64,000 nt of DNA. Source: Mycobacterium sp. 3519A. GTDB taxonomy: Bacteria > Actinomycetota > Actinomycetes > Mycobacteriales > Mycobacteriaceae. Location: positions 1,408,015 through 1,472,014 of the forward strand of contig NZ_OESG01000014.1 of assembly GCF_900240945.1 (NCBI RefSeq), written 5' to 3'. The first letter of the stretch is position 1. Each line of letters starts with the position of its first letter. Under the pieces are notes generated by a model. That model saw nothing but the letters and a program-made list of their open reading frames with translations. It was not told where the DNA came from and did not search any database. The translations under genes and the position numbers were made by a program. Positions 1 through 7,886 of the stretch are shown in pieces.

Positions 1-256
1 GCACTGGTTCCGGACCTTGATTTCGCCATTGCTCGGTGGCATCGGCATGCTGTGCGTCGTGGGTCTGCTGTGGCAGCACAAGGAGGCGGCGGCAGGTGAT
101 GCGGCAGGCACGCTGCTGTTCAAGATGACCCCCTGGATCGTGGTCGGGTTGTTCGTCTTCGGCGCCGCACTGGCGATCTACTTCAAGTACCGTGATCCTC
201 GTCGCTTTGAGCTGATCGGCCGGATCGTCTACGACGAGACGGAAGTTCGCGAGTAG
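1..256 (+). CDS. APC-type amino acid/amine permease, C-terminal end (partial)
   Basis: The reading frame is open from base 2 and its start lies left of the window. About 84 residues remain. They hold two hydrophobic segments (roughly PLLGGIGMLCVVGLLWQ and TPWIVVGLFVFGAALAIYF) followed by a short charged tail that begins KYRDPRRFELIGR. This is the usual end of an APC-superfamily cationic or amine permease of about 12 transmembrane helices, an inner-membrane importer. It stops 14 bases before the diol dehydratase gene, so it may import a substrate for that operon, for example an amino alcohol; that link is inference from position. Confidence 0.7.
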   Translation, partial: HWFRTLISPLLGGIGMLCVVGLLWQHKEAAAGDAAGTLLFKMTPWIVVGLFVFGAALAIYFKYRDPRRFELIGRIVYDETEVRE

Positions 257-270
257 GAGATCCGGCTGCT

Positions 271-2520
271 GTGGGCGTGAGTGATTCCGAACTCAAACGG
301 ATGCGCGTCCTCGACGCGAAACCGGTGAATCTGGACGGGTTTTCGGTTGCCAACCCGGAGCTCGGACTGGTCGCCATGCGCAGTCCGTACGACCCCGAGC
401 CGTCGCTGGTGGTCCGCGACGGCGTGGTCGTCGAGTTGGACGGCAAGCAGGCGCGGGATTTCGACGTCATCGACGAGTTCATCGCGCACTACGGGCTGGA
501 TCTCGACGCGGCCGCAGAGGCGATGGCGCTCGACGATGCGGTGCTGGCCCGGATGACGGTCGACATCAACGTGCCGCGGGCCGAGGTGGTGCGGTTGATC
601 GGCGGCACCACACCCGCCAAGCTGGCGCGGGTCGTCGCGCTGCTCAGCCCCGTCGAGATGCAGATGGCGATGAGCAAGATGCGCGCCAGAAGGACGCCGA
701 GCAATCAGGCGCATGTGACGAACCAACTGGACGATCCACTGCTTATCGCCGCCGACGCGGCCAGCGCCGTCGCGTACGGCTTCCGCGAGGTCGAGACGAC
801 GGTGCCGGTGCTCGGCGACGCCCCGTCCAACGCGGTGGCGTTGCTCATCGGCAGCCAGGTGGGCATACCAGGGGCGATGGCGCAGTGTTCCATCGAAGAG
901 GCGCTGGAGTTGAGGCTGGGGCTGCGCGGCCTGACCAGTTACGCCGAGACCATCTCCATCTACGGCACCGAGCAGGTGTTCGTCGACGGCGACGACACCC
1001 CGTTCTCGAAGGCGTTGCTGACCTCCGCCTACGCATCCCGGGGACTGAAGATGCGGGTCACCAGCGGCGGCGGTGCCGAGGTGCTGATGGGTGCGGCGGA
1101 GAAGTGCTCGATCCTGTACCTGGAGTCGCGGTGTGTTTCGCTGGCGCGCGCGTTGGGGTCGCAAGGTGTGCAGAACGGCGGCATCGACGGTGTCGGCGTG
1201 GTGTCGTCGGTGCCCGAAGGCATGAAGGAACTGCTTGCCGAGAACCTGATGGTGATGCTGCGCGACCTGGAGTCCTGCGCGGGCAACGACAATCTGATCT
1301 CCGAGTCCGACATCCGGCGAAGCGCACACACGCTGCCCGTCCTGCTCGCCGGTGCCGACTTCATCTTCTCCGGCTTCGGTTCGATTCCGCGCTACGACAA
1401 CGCGTTCGCATTGTCGAACTTCAACGCCGACGACATGGACGACTTCCTTGTGCTGCAACGTGATTGGGCCGCCGACGGCGGACTGCGCACCGTGCCTGCA
1501 GAACACCTCGCGCAAGTCCGCCGGCGCGCGGCGACCGCGGTCCAGGCGGTGTACCGCGACCTCGGACTCGCCGACTACGACGACGCGCGCATCGACGAAG
1601 TGGTGGTGGCCAACGATTCTCGTGACCTGTCACCGGGTTACCCGAAGATGGTGGCAGAGGCCGCCGCGGCCATCGAGGCCAAGCAACTGACGGTGTTCGA
1701 CGTGATCGCATCGCTGAAGCGGACCGGCTTCGACGATGAAGCCGAATCGATCATGCGGCTCACCCGCGAACGACTGCGCGGTGATCAACTGCAGACCTCG
1801 GCGATCTTCGACGAGAACTTCCGGGTGCTGTCGAAACTCACCGACCCCAACGACTACGCCGGGCCAGGCACCGGATACGCACCGTCGCCGCAGCGGCGTG
1901 CCGAGATCGACGACATCCGGCAGGCGCGCACCGTGCGCGAACTGACCGCCGATCAGGACGAGCACCGCGATCACCTCTCGGTCACCACGGTCGAGCCCGC
2001 GCAGCAGGGCAGCGATCCCCGCGAGGTGTGCATCGGCTTGTCGCCCGCGTTCGCCCGCACCGTGTGGCTGACGCTGTGTGGTCTGCCGATCGGCGAGGTG
2101 CTGCGCCAGATCGAGGCAGGACTTGAAGAGGAAGGCTGTGTGCCGCGCCTGGTCCGGGTCAGGTCGACGATCGACGTCGGCCTGATCGGACTCACCGCTG
2201 CCCGGCTGTCGGGCTCGGGAATCGGAATCGGGCTGCAGGGCAAGGGAACCGCGCTGATCCATCGCCGTGATCTGACGCCGCTGGCCAACCTCGAACTGTT
2301 CAGTGTCGCACCGCTTTTGACCGCGAAGATGTACCGCGAACTCGGCAAGAACGCGGGCAGACACGCGAAGGGCATGACACCCATCCCGATTCTCAGCGGC
2401 GGCACCGACGAATCGATCTCGGCGCGCTACCAGGCTCGCACCGTCGCGCTCGTGGCGCTGGAGCGCGAGCTGTGTGAACCAGGACAGCCGCCGCTCACGG
2501 TGAAGGCGACGCGGAGATGA
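271..2520 (+). CDS. B12-dependent diol/glycerol dehydratase, fused large + medium subunits
   Basis: This 749-residue protein joins two subunits that are separate in enterobacterial PduC and PduD. Residues 1 to about 560 match the large catalytic subunit, a TIM barrel that holds adenosylcobalamin and converts 1,2-diols or glycerol to aldehydes. The segment from about 590 on, including the run CIGLSPAFARTVWLTLCGLP and the block DVGLIGLTAARLSGSGI, matches the medium subunit. The start is GTG with AGGAG 12 bases upstream; GTG 277 and ATG 301 are in-frame alternatives. The stop overlaps the small-subunit start by four bases (ATGA). No cobalamin riboswitch fits in the 14-base gap upstream. The family assignment is firm; the physiological substrate cannot be read from the sequence. 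Confidence 0.92.
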   Translation: MGVSDSELKRMRVLDAKPVNLDGFSVANPELGLVAMRSPYDPEPSLVVRDGVVVELDGKQARDFDVIDEFIAHYGLDLDAAAEAMALDDAVLARMTVDINVPRAEVVRLIGGTTPAKLARVVALLSPVEMQMAMSKMRARRTPSNQAHVTNQLDDPLLIAADAASAVAYGFREVETTVPVLGDAPSNAVALLIGSQVGIPGAMAQCSIEEALELRLGLRGLTSYAETISIYGTEQVFVDGDDTPFSKALLTSAYASRGLKMRVTSGGGAEVLMGAAEKCSILYLESRCVSLARALGSQGVQNGGIDGVGVVSSVPEGMKELLAENLMVMLRDLESCAGNDNLISESDIRRSAHTLPVLLAGADFIFSGFGSIPRYDNAFALSNFNADDMDDFLVLQRDWAADGGLRTVPAEHLAQVRRRAATAVQAVYRDLGLADYDDARIDEVVVANDSRDLSPGYPKMVAEAAAAIEAKQLTVFDVIASLKRTGFDDEAESIMRLTRERLRGDQLQTSAIFDENFRVLSKLTDPNDYAGPGTGYAPSPQRRAEIDDIRQARTVRELTADQDEHRDHLSVTTVEPAQQGSDPREVCIGLSPAFARTVWLTLCGLPIGEVLRQIEAGLEEEGCVPRLVRVRSTIDVGLIGLTAARLSGSGIGIGLQGKGTALIHRRDLTPLANLELFSVAPLLTAKMYRELGKNAGRHAKGMTPIPILSGGTDESISARYQARTVALVALERELCEPGQPPLTVKATRR

Positions 2521-2852
2521 GTGCCGACAAGTTCACGGTGCAGGCCGCCGTCGACGGCAAACTGCAGCTGTCGGACCTACGGATGGAGCCCGCGACGCTG
2601 GCGCACCAGGCCGACGTGGCGAGGGCGGGCGGCAATCCGCAACTGGCCGAGAACTTCCTGCGCGCAGCTGAATTGGCCACCCTCGACGGTGAAGAGGTGA
2701 TGGGCCTCTACGAGGCGCTGCGCCCACACCGCTCCACGGCCGAGGAACTCGAGTCGTTGCGGGCCTCGCTCGAGGCGCGCGGCGCGGCGCGGTGCGCGGA
2801 ACTCGTGCGGCACGCCGCTGCGGTGTATGCGCGGCGAGGTCTGCTGCGTTGA
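2517..2852 (+). CDS. pduE: Diol dehydratase small subunit
   Basis: This 111-residue protein aligns by eye with PduE. The shared landmarks are DLRMEPATLAHQADVARAGG, then LAENFLRAAELA, and then YEALRPHRSTAEELE, the family's ALRPyRST motif. It lacks the N-terminal extension that carries microcompartment-targeting sequence in enterobacterial PduE and PduD, which agrees with the lack of shell genes here. It is coupled by ATGA to the fused subunit upstream, and its own stop overlaps the TTG start of the reactivase. It completes an alpha/beta/gamma holoenzyme encoded by two genes. Confidence 0.9.
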   Translation: MSADKFTVQAAVDGKLQLSDLRMEPATLAHQADVARAGGNPQLAENFLRAAELATLDGEEVMGLYEALRPHRSTAEELESLRASLEARGAARCAELVRHAAAVYARRGLLR

Positions 2853-4546
2853 TCGTCGCCGGAATCGACGTCGGCAACCACACCACCGAGATCGTGATGG
2901 CCCGCGTCGGCGACGGCACGGTCGAGACGATCACGCACGGGCAGGCGCCGACACGCGGCCGCAAGGGCTCGCGAGAGTCGCTGGAAGGTGCCGCGGCACT
3001 GCTGCACAAGTTGGAAATCGATGCCGGCGTGACGGTCGAACGACTCCTGCTCGCCACCCTGCGCCCGGTGGACACCTCGACAGCGCCGCTGCCCCCTGCC
3101 TCGTCGCCGCGTTCGCCGGTACGCAGTCTGCGCAAGCCGGACGCCCGGACCCCGGCGGGGACGGGATCGGCGGTCGGCCGCCACGTCCCGCTCGCCGAAC
3201 TGACCGGCGAGGGCATCGGCGGGCCGGTGATCGTTTCGGTGGATGCGCTGACCGATTTCGAAGTGGCGGCTGCACAGATCACCGATGCCGTCGGCCGCGG
3301 ATGGCAGATCATCGGCGTGATCGCCGCGCAGGACGACGCTGTGTTGATCCGCAACCGGATCCCGATCGACGTTCCGGTGGTCGACGAGGTCGACCTCGAC
3401 GGCCTGGACACCGGTGTGCTGGTGGCGGTGGAGGTGGTCGAACAGGGCCGGGCATACCGGGCCTTGGCTGACCCGATCGCGTTGACGGCCGCATTGCAGT
3501 TGACCGACGACGAGATTCACGACGTCGCGGAATTCACAAGGGAATTGGCGGATTCACCGGCTATCGCCGTGACCCGACGTACGCGCGCGTATGTGGCTCC
3601 CGCGCCGGACGGCGACTACGTCGACTGCCGGGTCGACGGCGGGGTGACCAGGTACACCCCGTCGCAGGCGCACAGTGTGCTGCGGCTCAGCTCACCGGGG
3701 AACGTGGTGGCGGTGCGCATCGCGGCGATCCCGACAGCCGAACAGGGACTGGCGGTCGACGACGCGTTCTTCACCGACCTGTCGTCGGTCGACAACGGTG
3801 CGTGGCTGCGCCGTGGTGTCGTCGACGCCCGCGGAACGGTCGTCGCACTCCTTGCCGCCGAACATGTTTCGGACGCGGCGGCGACCCTGACGGAGTTGAC
3901 CGGAAGGCCCGCCGACACGATCGCCAGCGAACCGGAGGCGTCGGCGTGCGGAGCCCATACGACGCCAGGCCTGCCGCCCGACTCGATCGTGTGCGACATC
4001 GGCGGCGGCACCATCGATGTGGTGGGTGCGCACCATACCGTGATCGCGGCGGGCGCAGGTGAGACGATCACCGTCGCGGTGTCCCGGGTGCTCGGTATTC
4101 CGCGGGCACTCGCGGAGCGGGTGAAGCGCACACCCGCACTGCGCGTGGAGAATCCGCACATCGCGCACGAGGAGGACGGCCGCCGCATCTTCCTCGACCA
4201 GCCGGCCGGCGCCGACGCGATCGGCTGGCTGTGCACCCGCGGAAGCGCCGGTCTGGTCCCGTTCTCCAGCAGGCTGGCGGCTGAGGAGTGGCGAAGTCTG
4301 CGGCTGGCCATCAAACAGGAAACGGTGGCCGCCAACATCGCTCGCTGTCTGCGGGCCTTCGACGATCCACCGAGGGCGCTGGTGCTGGCCGGCGGCGGCG
4401 CGCTCGACGACGAACTGCTCCGTACGGTGGCCGAATCGCTGCGCACGATTCCGATCGCGGTCGGCAGGGCCGACATCGACGGCAGGCACGGGCCGCGGTA
4501 CGCGGTGGCCTCAGGCCTGGTGCACCGCTACGCGCAGACCGGCTAG
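2849..4546 (+). CDS. pduG: Diol dehydratase reactivase, large ATPase subunit
   Basis: The 565-residue product is an actin/Hsp70-fold ATPase that releases damaged cobalamin from inactivated diol dehydratase. Visible motifs are the phosphate-1 loop GIDVGNHTTE at the extreme N terminus, a second phosphate loop CDIGGGTIDVVG near residue 390, and the adenosine motif VLAGGGALDDE near 510. I chose TTG 2849 because it puts the nucleotide loop at the N terminus and overlaps the small-subunit stop (TTGA); a longer frame opens at 2792. The small reactivase subunit (PduH/DdrB), the usual partner, is not found next to it. Confidence 0.88.
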   Translation: MIVAGIDVGNHTTEIVMARVGDGTVETITHGQAPTRGRKGSRESLEGAAALLHKLEIDAGVTVERLLLATLRPVDTSTAPLPPASSPRSPVRSLRKPDARTPAGTGSAVGRHVPLAELTGEGIGGPVIVSVDALTDFEVAAAQITDAVGRGWQIIGVIAAQDDAVLIRNRIPIDVPVVDEVDLDGLDTGVLVAVEVVEQGRAYRALADPIALTAALQLTDDEIHDVAEFTRELADSPAIAVTRRTRAYVAPAPDGDYVDCRVDGGVTRYTPSQAHSVLRLSSPGNVVAVRIAAIPTAEQGLAVDDAFFTDLSSVDNGAWLRRGVVDARGTVVALLAAEHVSDAAATLTELTGRPADTIASEPEASACGAHTTPGLPPDSIVCDIGGGTIDVVGAHHTVIAAGAGETITVAVSRVLGIPRALAERVKRTPALRVENPHIAHEEDGRRIFLDQPAGADAIGWLCTRGSAGLVPFSSRLAAEEWRSLRLAIKQETVAANIARCLRAFDDPPRALVLAGGGALDDELLRTVAESLRTIPIAVGRADIDGRHGPRYAVASGLVHRYAQTG

Positions 4547-4908
4547 CGCTCCCAGGGCGCCGTTTCGCCCATTTTCTTGTAGTACTTGGCGAGGTGGCTC
4601 TTGACCCGGTCCACGTCGTCCTTGGGCAGGTCGACACCGCCGCGGGCACCGTCCATGATCGCCCCCGCCGCCATCACACCGCGCGGCACCACCTCGAGCT
4701 TGCCGCCGACCACATCGGCGATCAGCAGCTTGTAGGCGGTGAAATTCGTCTTCTTGTCGTTGTCGTACCAGACGTGCGCGTCTCGGTACTTCTCGTTGGG
4801 CTCCTCTTCGGCGCCCGCCCACTTGCGGACCCGCTTCTCTGCGGCGTCACCGTCCCACTCCCGGCCCCGATCAGCGAGCGGGAGGTCCTTGAATGCTGTC
4901 ACTGACAT
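4543..4908 (-). CDS. Small protein with a phage prohead-protease-associated type domain
   Basis: About 121 residues, convergent with the reactivase (four-base overlap). The core reads FTAYKLLIADVVGGKLEVVP, followed by a PRGVMAAGAIMDGARGGVD segment and DDVDRVKSHLAKYYKKMGE. From memory the same pattern occurs as a C-terminal domain in phage prohead proteases and portal-linked proteins, and as stand-alone proteins in actinobacteria. No other phage gene lies nearby. ATG 4908 is preferred; TTG 4929 would add seven residues. It follows the aminotransferase stop by about 30 bases and is probably co-transcribed with it. Function unknown. Confidence 0.7.
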   Translation of the reverse strand: MSVTAFKDLPLADRGREWDGDAAEKRVRKWAGAEEEPNEKYRDAHVWYDNDKKTNFTAYKLLIADVVGGKLEVVPRGVMAAGAIMDGARGGVDLPKDDVDRVKSHLAKYYKKMGETAPWER

Positions 4909-4937
4909 ACCAGACGCGTGCCCGGTCAACCGGGTCG

Positions 4938-6239
4938 CTAAACCGCCACGGCGGCGGCGAATTCGGTGCAGAACCAGTCGACGTCGGCCTCGGAGAACAC
5001 CAGCGGCGGACGGATTTTCAGCACATTGCCATCGTGTCCACAGACACTTATCAGCACGTGCCGCTCCCGCATGGCGTTGACCAGCGCTCTGGCGCCCGCC
5101 CTGTCCGGTGCCTTGGATTCGGTGTCGGTGACGATCTCCACGCCGATGTACAAGCCGGCGCCGCGCACGTCACCGATACGTGGGTGGTTCGCGGCGATAC
5201 GTGACAGTTCGGTCCGCATTGTCTGGCCCATGGTCGCGGCGTTGGCCAACAACCCGTCGTCCTCGATCACATCGAGCACCGCGGCCGCGGCGGCGATCGA
5301 CACGGGATTGCCGCCGAAGGTGTTGAAGTACGGCACCCTCGTCGCGAACGGCCACAGCACGTGGTCGCTGGCCGCCATCGCCGCGACGGGTATCCCGTTG
5401 CCCATCGGTTTGGCCATCGTGACGATGTCGGGGACGACGCCGTGCCTGCTGAATCCCCACATCGCGTCGCCTGTGCGCGCGAACCCGGCCTGCACCTCGT
5501 CGGCGATGAACACGCCGCCGTGCCGGTGCACGATGTCCACGGCGGGCGCCAACACCGAGGGGTCGGGATAGATGCCGTCGGAGGAGAACATCGAGTCGAC
5601 GACAAGGCAGCTCAGCCGAATACCGTTGCGGGACAGGTCGTCTGTGGCGGATTCCACTTCGGTGGCGAAACGTTCGGCGGCGTCGGCGCTGCGATAGCTG
5701 TCGGGCGGCGATACCGTGCGCACGTGAGGACCCAACGTGGTCGCATCACCGAGCGACGGTGAAATCGCCATCACCGCAGCGGTGTTGCCGTGATACGCGT
5801 CGCGGGTCACGATCACCCCCTTCGCCTCGGTGAACATCTCGGCGACCCGCAGCGCGAGATCGTTGACCTCGGATCCGGTGCACGCGTACATCACCTGGCT
5901 GACCCCGTTCGGCAGCGTGCGCAACAGCCGCTCGGAATAGTCGACGATCCCGCGGTGCAGATAGCGGCTGTGCGTGTTGAGTGCCGACATCTGACGTGCG
6001 ACCGCGTCGACCACATGCGGATGACCGTGCCCGACGCTGACCACGTTGTTGTACGCATCGAGGTAGCGCACGCCGTCGGCGTCGAACACGTGGCTGCCCT
6101 GCCCACGGACCAGGTGCACCGGCCTGTCGTAGAACAGCCGATTCGCAGGGCCGAGCACCCGCTCACGCGCGGCGATCAACGGGTCCTGATCGTCGCCGCC
6201 GCGGTAGGCGTTGGAGTCCATGATGTTCGAGAAGCTCAT
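4938..6239 (-). CDS. Class III PLP-dependent aminotransferase (AGXT2/phospho-lyase-like)
   Basis: A 433-residue fold-type I PLP enzyme. Class III marks are ADEVQAGFARTG (the Asp that binds the pyridine nitrogen), the PLP lysine in TMAKPMGNG, and FNTFGGNPVS near the phosphate-binding end. The closest remembered relatives are alanine-glyoxylate aminotransferase 2 and the AGXT2L phospho-lyases that act on phosphoethanolamine or phosphohydroxylysine. Sequence reading cannot separate a transaminase from a phospho-lyase. It lies opposite the diol dehydratase operon, so it may act on amino-alcohol-derived substrates; that is inference. ATG 6221 is an alternative start. Confidence 0.85.
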   Translation of the reverse strand: MSFSNIMDSNAYRGGDDQDPLIAARERVLGPANRLFYDRPVHLVRGQGSHVFDADGVRYLDAYNNVVSVGHGHPHVVDAVARQMSALNTHSRYLHRGIVDYSERLLRTLPNGVSQVMYACTGSEVNDLALRVAEMFTEAKGVIVTRDAYHGNTAAVMAISPSLGDATTLGPHVRTVSPPDSYRSADAAERFATEVESATDDLSRNGIRLSCLVVDSMFSSDGIYPDPSVLAPAVDIVHRHGGVFIADEVQAGFARTGDAMWGFSRHGVVPDIVTMAKPMGNGIPVAAMAASDHVLWPFATRVPYFNTFGGNPVSIAAAAAVLDVIEDDGLLANAATMGQTMRTELSRIAANHPRIGDVRGAGLYIGVEIVTDTESKAPDRAGARALVNAMRERHVLISVCGHDGNVLKIRPPLVFSEADVDWFCTEFAAAVAV

Positions 6240-6302
6240 TGCGCATCAGTGTCGCGTATTCGGTTGAAGAGCGCTGCCGACGATCACAGGAATCGACGGC
6301 AG

Positions 6303-6328
6303 GGTTAATTGAACCGGCGGCCGGGTAG
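6303..6328 (+). promoter_or_regulatory. SigF-like promoter before the tandem membrane proteins
   Basis: GGTTAA at 6303-6308 and GGGTAG at 6323-6328 match the mycobacterial SigF pattern (GTTT, 15-17 bases, GGGTA), with GTTA and GGGTA 15 bases apart. It lies about 50 bases upstream of the first small membrane protein. SigF control would mean induction by stationary phase or envelope stress. Prediction only. Confidence 0.45.
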
Positions 6329-6375
6329 CCCGTCGTTATCTGGTTCTCGATCCTCAGTAGGTAAGGAGGGTCATC

Positions 6376-6585
6376 GTGGGTGTTCTCAATCGCCTGCTCG
6401 GTGTGGTTCTCGGAATTCTCGGTGCGGTCCTCGGCGTCGTCCTCGGCGTGGTCGCGGCGGTGGTGTGGCTGGTGGGCGCTGTCCTGTGCGTGACGGTGCT
6501 TCTGATTCCGCTCGGTATCCCGGTGATGAAACTCGGGTCGCGGCTGTTCAGCCTGGCCGGCGACATGATGCACATCGGCGGCTGA
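6376..6585 (+). CDS. Small hydrophobic membrane protein (tandem copy 1)
   Basis: 69 residues starting at GTG 6376, with a strong TAAGGAGG ribosome site 9 bases upstream. One long hydrophobic stretch, from about residue 8 to 50, is rich in Leu, Val and Gly. It ends in the motif LCVTVLLIPLGIPVMKLGSRLFSLAGDMM. That motif recurs in the next gene, so the two are paralogues from a tandem duplication. Function not recognised. Confidence 0.75.
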   Translation: MGVLNRLLGVVLGILGAVLGVVLGVVAAVVWLVGAVLCVTVLLIPLGIPVMKLGSRLFSLAGDMMHIGG

Positions 6586-6586
6586 A

Positions 6587-6835
6587 ATGCGGCTGCTGCG
6601 AGGGCTGCTCGGCGCGCTGCTCTGGATCGTCGCGGCGGTTTTCGGACTGCTCGGCGTGGTCCTGTGCGTGACCGTGATCCTGCTTCCGCTGGGCGTCCCA
6701 CTACTGGGCCTGGCGCGGCGACTGTTCACCAGGGCCGTGCAATTGATGCTGCCGCGCTCGCTGGCGCATCCCGTCGACGAGATCACGAAGACGGCGAAGA
6801 AGAAGGGCCGCAAGCTTCGCAAGCGTGTCGCCTGA
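6587..6835 (+). CDS. Small hydrophobic membrane protein with basic tail (tandem copy 2)
   Basis: 82 residues, one base after copy 1. It repeats the copy 1 pattern (LCVTVILLPLGVPLLGLARRLF) but adds a positively charged tail, ITKTAKKKGRKLRKRVA, not present in copy 1. The tail would sit on the cytoplasmic face and could touch nucleic acid or acidic partners. The pair lies just upstream of the gas vesicle operon but is separated from it by about 310 bases, so shared function is only a possibility. Confidence 0.75.
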   Translation: MRLLRGLLGALLWIVAAVFGLLGVVLCVTVILLPLGVPLLGLARRLFTRAVQLMLPRSLAHPVDEITKTAKKKGRKLRKRVA

Positions 6836-7149
6836 TGCAATTCTGGCGAATTTTAACGACCGCGTAGCGCAGACGCTTCAGCAGTCTAATTAGCCAAGCG
6901 AAGGCAAGCGTGTCGCGATACGGGTGTGACGCACAGCACATACGGACAAGTAGCTACGACGGCTAGTTTGCAAAAACTTACGTGAACGAAGAAACACATA
7001 TTTACCTGTGGTTTTTGTGCGATTAGGAACCTGCGGGGTGGGGTAGAGCAGGGGTCATACATCGGCTGCGGCCGCGGCGGGATCCAAGGGGGATCCGCAG
7101 GTCCGCGCCGGACGTAATGGTCGTGAGAAGGATGGAAGGGAGCGGCATC
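6836..7149. other. Gene-free stretch upstream of the gas vesicle operon
   Basis: About 310 bases with lower GC than the surroundings, especially 6930-7030. I see no credible ORF or RNA gene. A GGTTT at 7010 and a GGGTA at 7041 resemble the SigF elements but are 26 bases apart, too far for that class. The region presumably holds the promoter of the gas vesicle operon. Confidence 0.5.
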
Positions 7150-7881
7150 GTGTCGAACGGAGCAAAGGTCGCGCTCGCCGTAGGGGCGGGCTACCTACTC
7201 GGCCGGACGAGGAAAATGCGGATCGCCATGATGTTGGCGGCGGCCGGAGTCACCGGGAAATTCCCGGCCAGGTCGGCCGAACTTCTCGGCCAAGGACTGA
7301 AGACTCTCGGTGCCACCGACCAACTGCGCGATCTGACCGACCAGTTGCGTGGTGAGGTGTTGACCGCCGCCAAGGCGGCCGCCGTGGCTGCGGCGACCAA
7401 CCGTGTAGACGCCCTCAACGATCGACTGCAGGGTGTCGTGCCTACGGAGGAGGTCGGTCGCACAGCGGGTTCGGCCGTCAGCGGCCTGACATCCGGGGTC
7501 ACGGGACGCGGTCGGCGGCGCCGTGACGACGAATACGACGAAGACAGCTACGACGACGAACCGTTGGACGTCGACGAAGAGGACCTCGAGGACGAGGACG
7601 CCGACGACGAAGACAGCTATGACGACGAACCGTTGGACGTCGACGAAGACGACCTCGAGGACGAGGCCGACGAGGACGTCGACGACGAACAAGACGAGGA
7701 CGCCGATTTCGACGACGAGCCCGAACCTGTCCGCAGGCGGGCGTCGCGGAAGGCGTCGGCGCCGCGTGCGTCAACCCGCCGCAGGAGTGCGGCCGGTGAC
7801 GGACAGGCATCCAAGGCGCCGACCCGCCGAGGGCGGGCCGCCACGACTACCACGCGTGCTCCGGTGCGCCGAGGCAGGTGA
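7150..7881 (+). CDS. gvpY: GvpY-like gas vesicle accessory protein with acidic repeat and basic tail
   Basis: 243 residues from GTG 7150, chosen because GGAAGGGAG ends 7 bases upstream; ATG 7117 and 7132 are alternatives. The N terminus (ALAVGAGYLLGRTRKMR) resembles the short membrane-like start of actinobacterial GvpY proteins. A helical middle, about residues 30-110, is followed by a strongly acidic stretch, about 125-190, containing a 23-residue tandem duplication. The tail is rich in Arg, Ala, Ser and Thr. The protein is first in the operon and overlaps the frame of gvpZ. The opposite charges of middle and tail suggest a scaffold or interaction role; the identity rests mainly on position and the N-terminal motif. 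Confidence 0.65.
   Translation: MSNGAKVALAVGAGYLLGRTRKMRIAMMLAAAGVTGKFPARSAELLGQGLKTLGATDQLRDLTDQLRGEVLTAAKAAAVAAATNRVDALNDRLQGVVPTEEVGRTAGSAVSGLTSGVTGRGRRRRDDEYDEDSYDDEPLDVDEEDLEDEDADDEDSYDDEPLDVDEDDLEDEADEDVDDEQDEDADFDDEPEPVRRRASRKASAPRASTRRRSAAGDGQASKAPTRRGRAATTTTRAPVRRGR
7537..7674 (+). repeat. 69-bp in-frame tandem duplication in gvpY
   Basis: Copy 1 is 7537-7605 and copy 2 is 7606-7674. The first 60 bases of each are identical except at two positions (C/T and G/C), and only the last few bases differ further. Each copy encodes 23 acidic residues beginning DEDSYDDEPLDVDE. The near-identity implies a recent duplication or ongoing slippage. Confidence 0.9.
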
Positions 7882-7886
7882 TCGAA

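Noticed and set aside
257..271. Cobalamin riboswitch before the diol dehydratase
   Set aside because: Only 14 bases separate it from the permease stop, far too few for a riboswitch, and no B12-box-like sequence was seen elsewhere near.
229..1515. Long antisense ORF opposite the diol dehydratase
   Set aside because: It is a high-GC frame shadow: no family motifs, and the sense gene matches PduC/PduD throughout.
7009..7045. SigF promoter directly before the gas vesicle operon
   Set aside because: The GGTTT and GGGTA elements are 26 bases apart, well outside the 15-18 spacing of that class.
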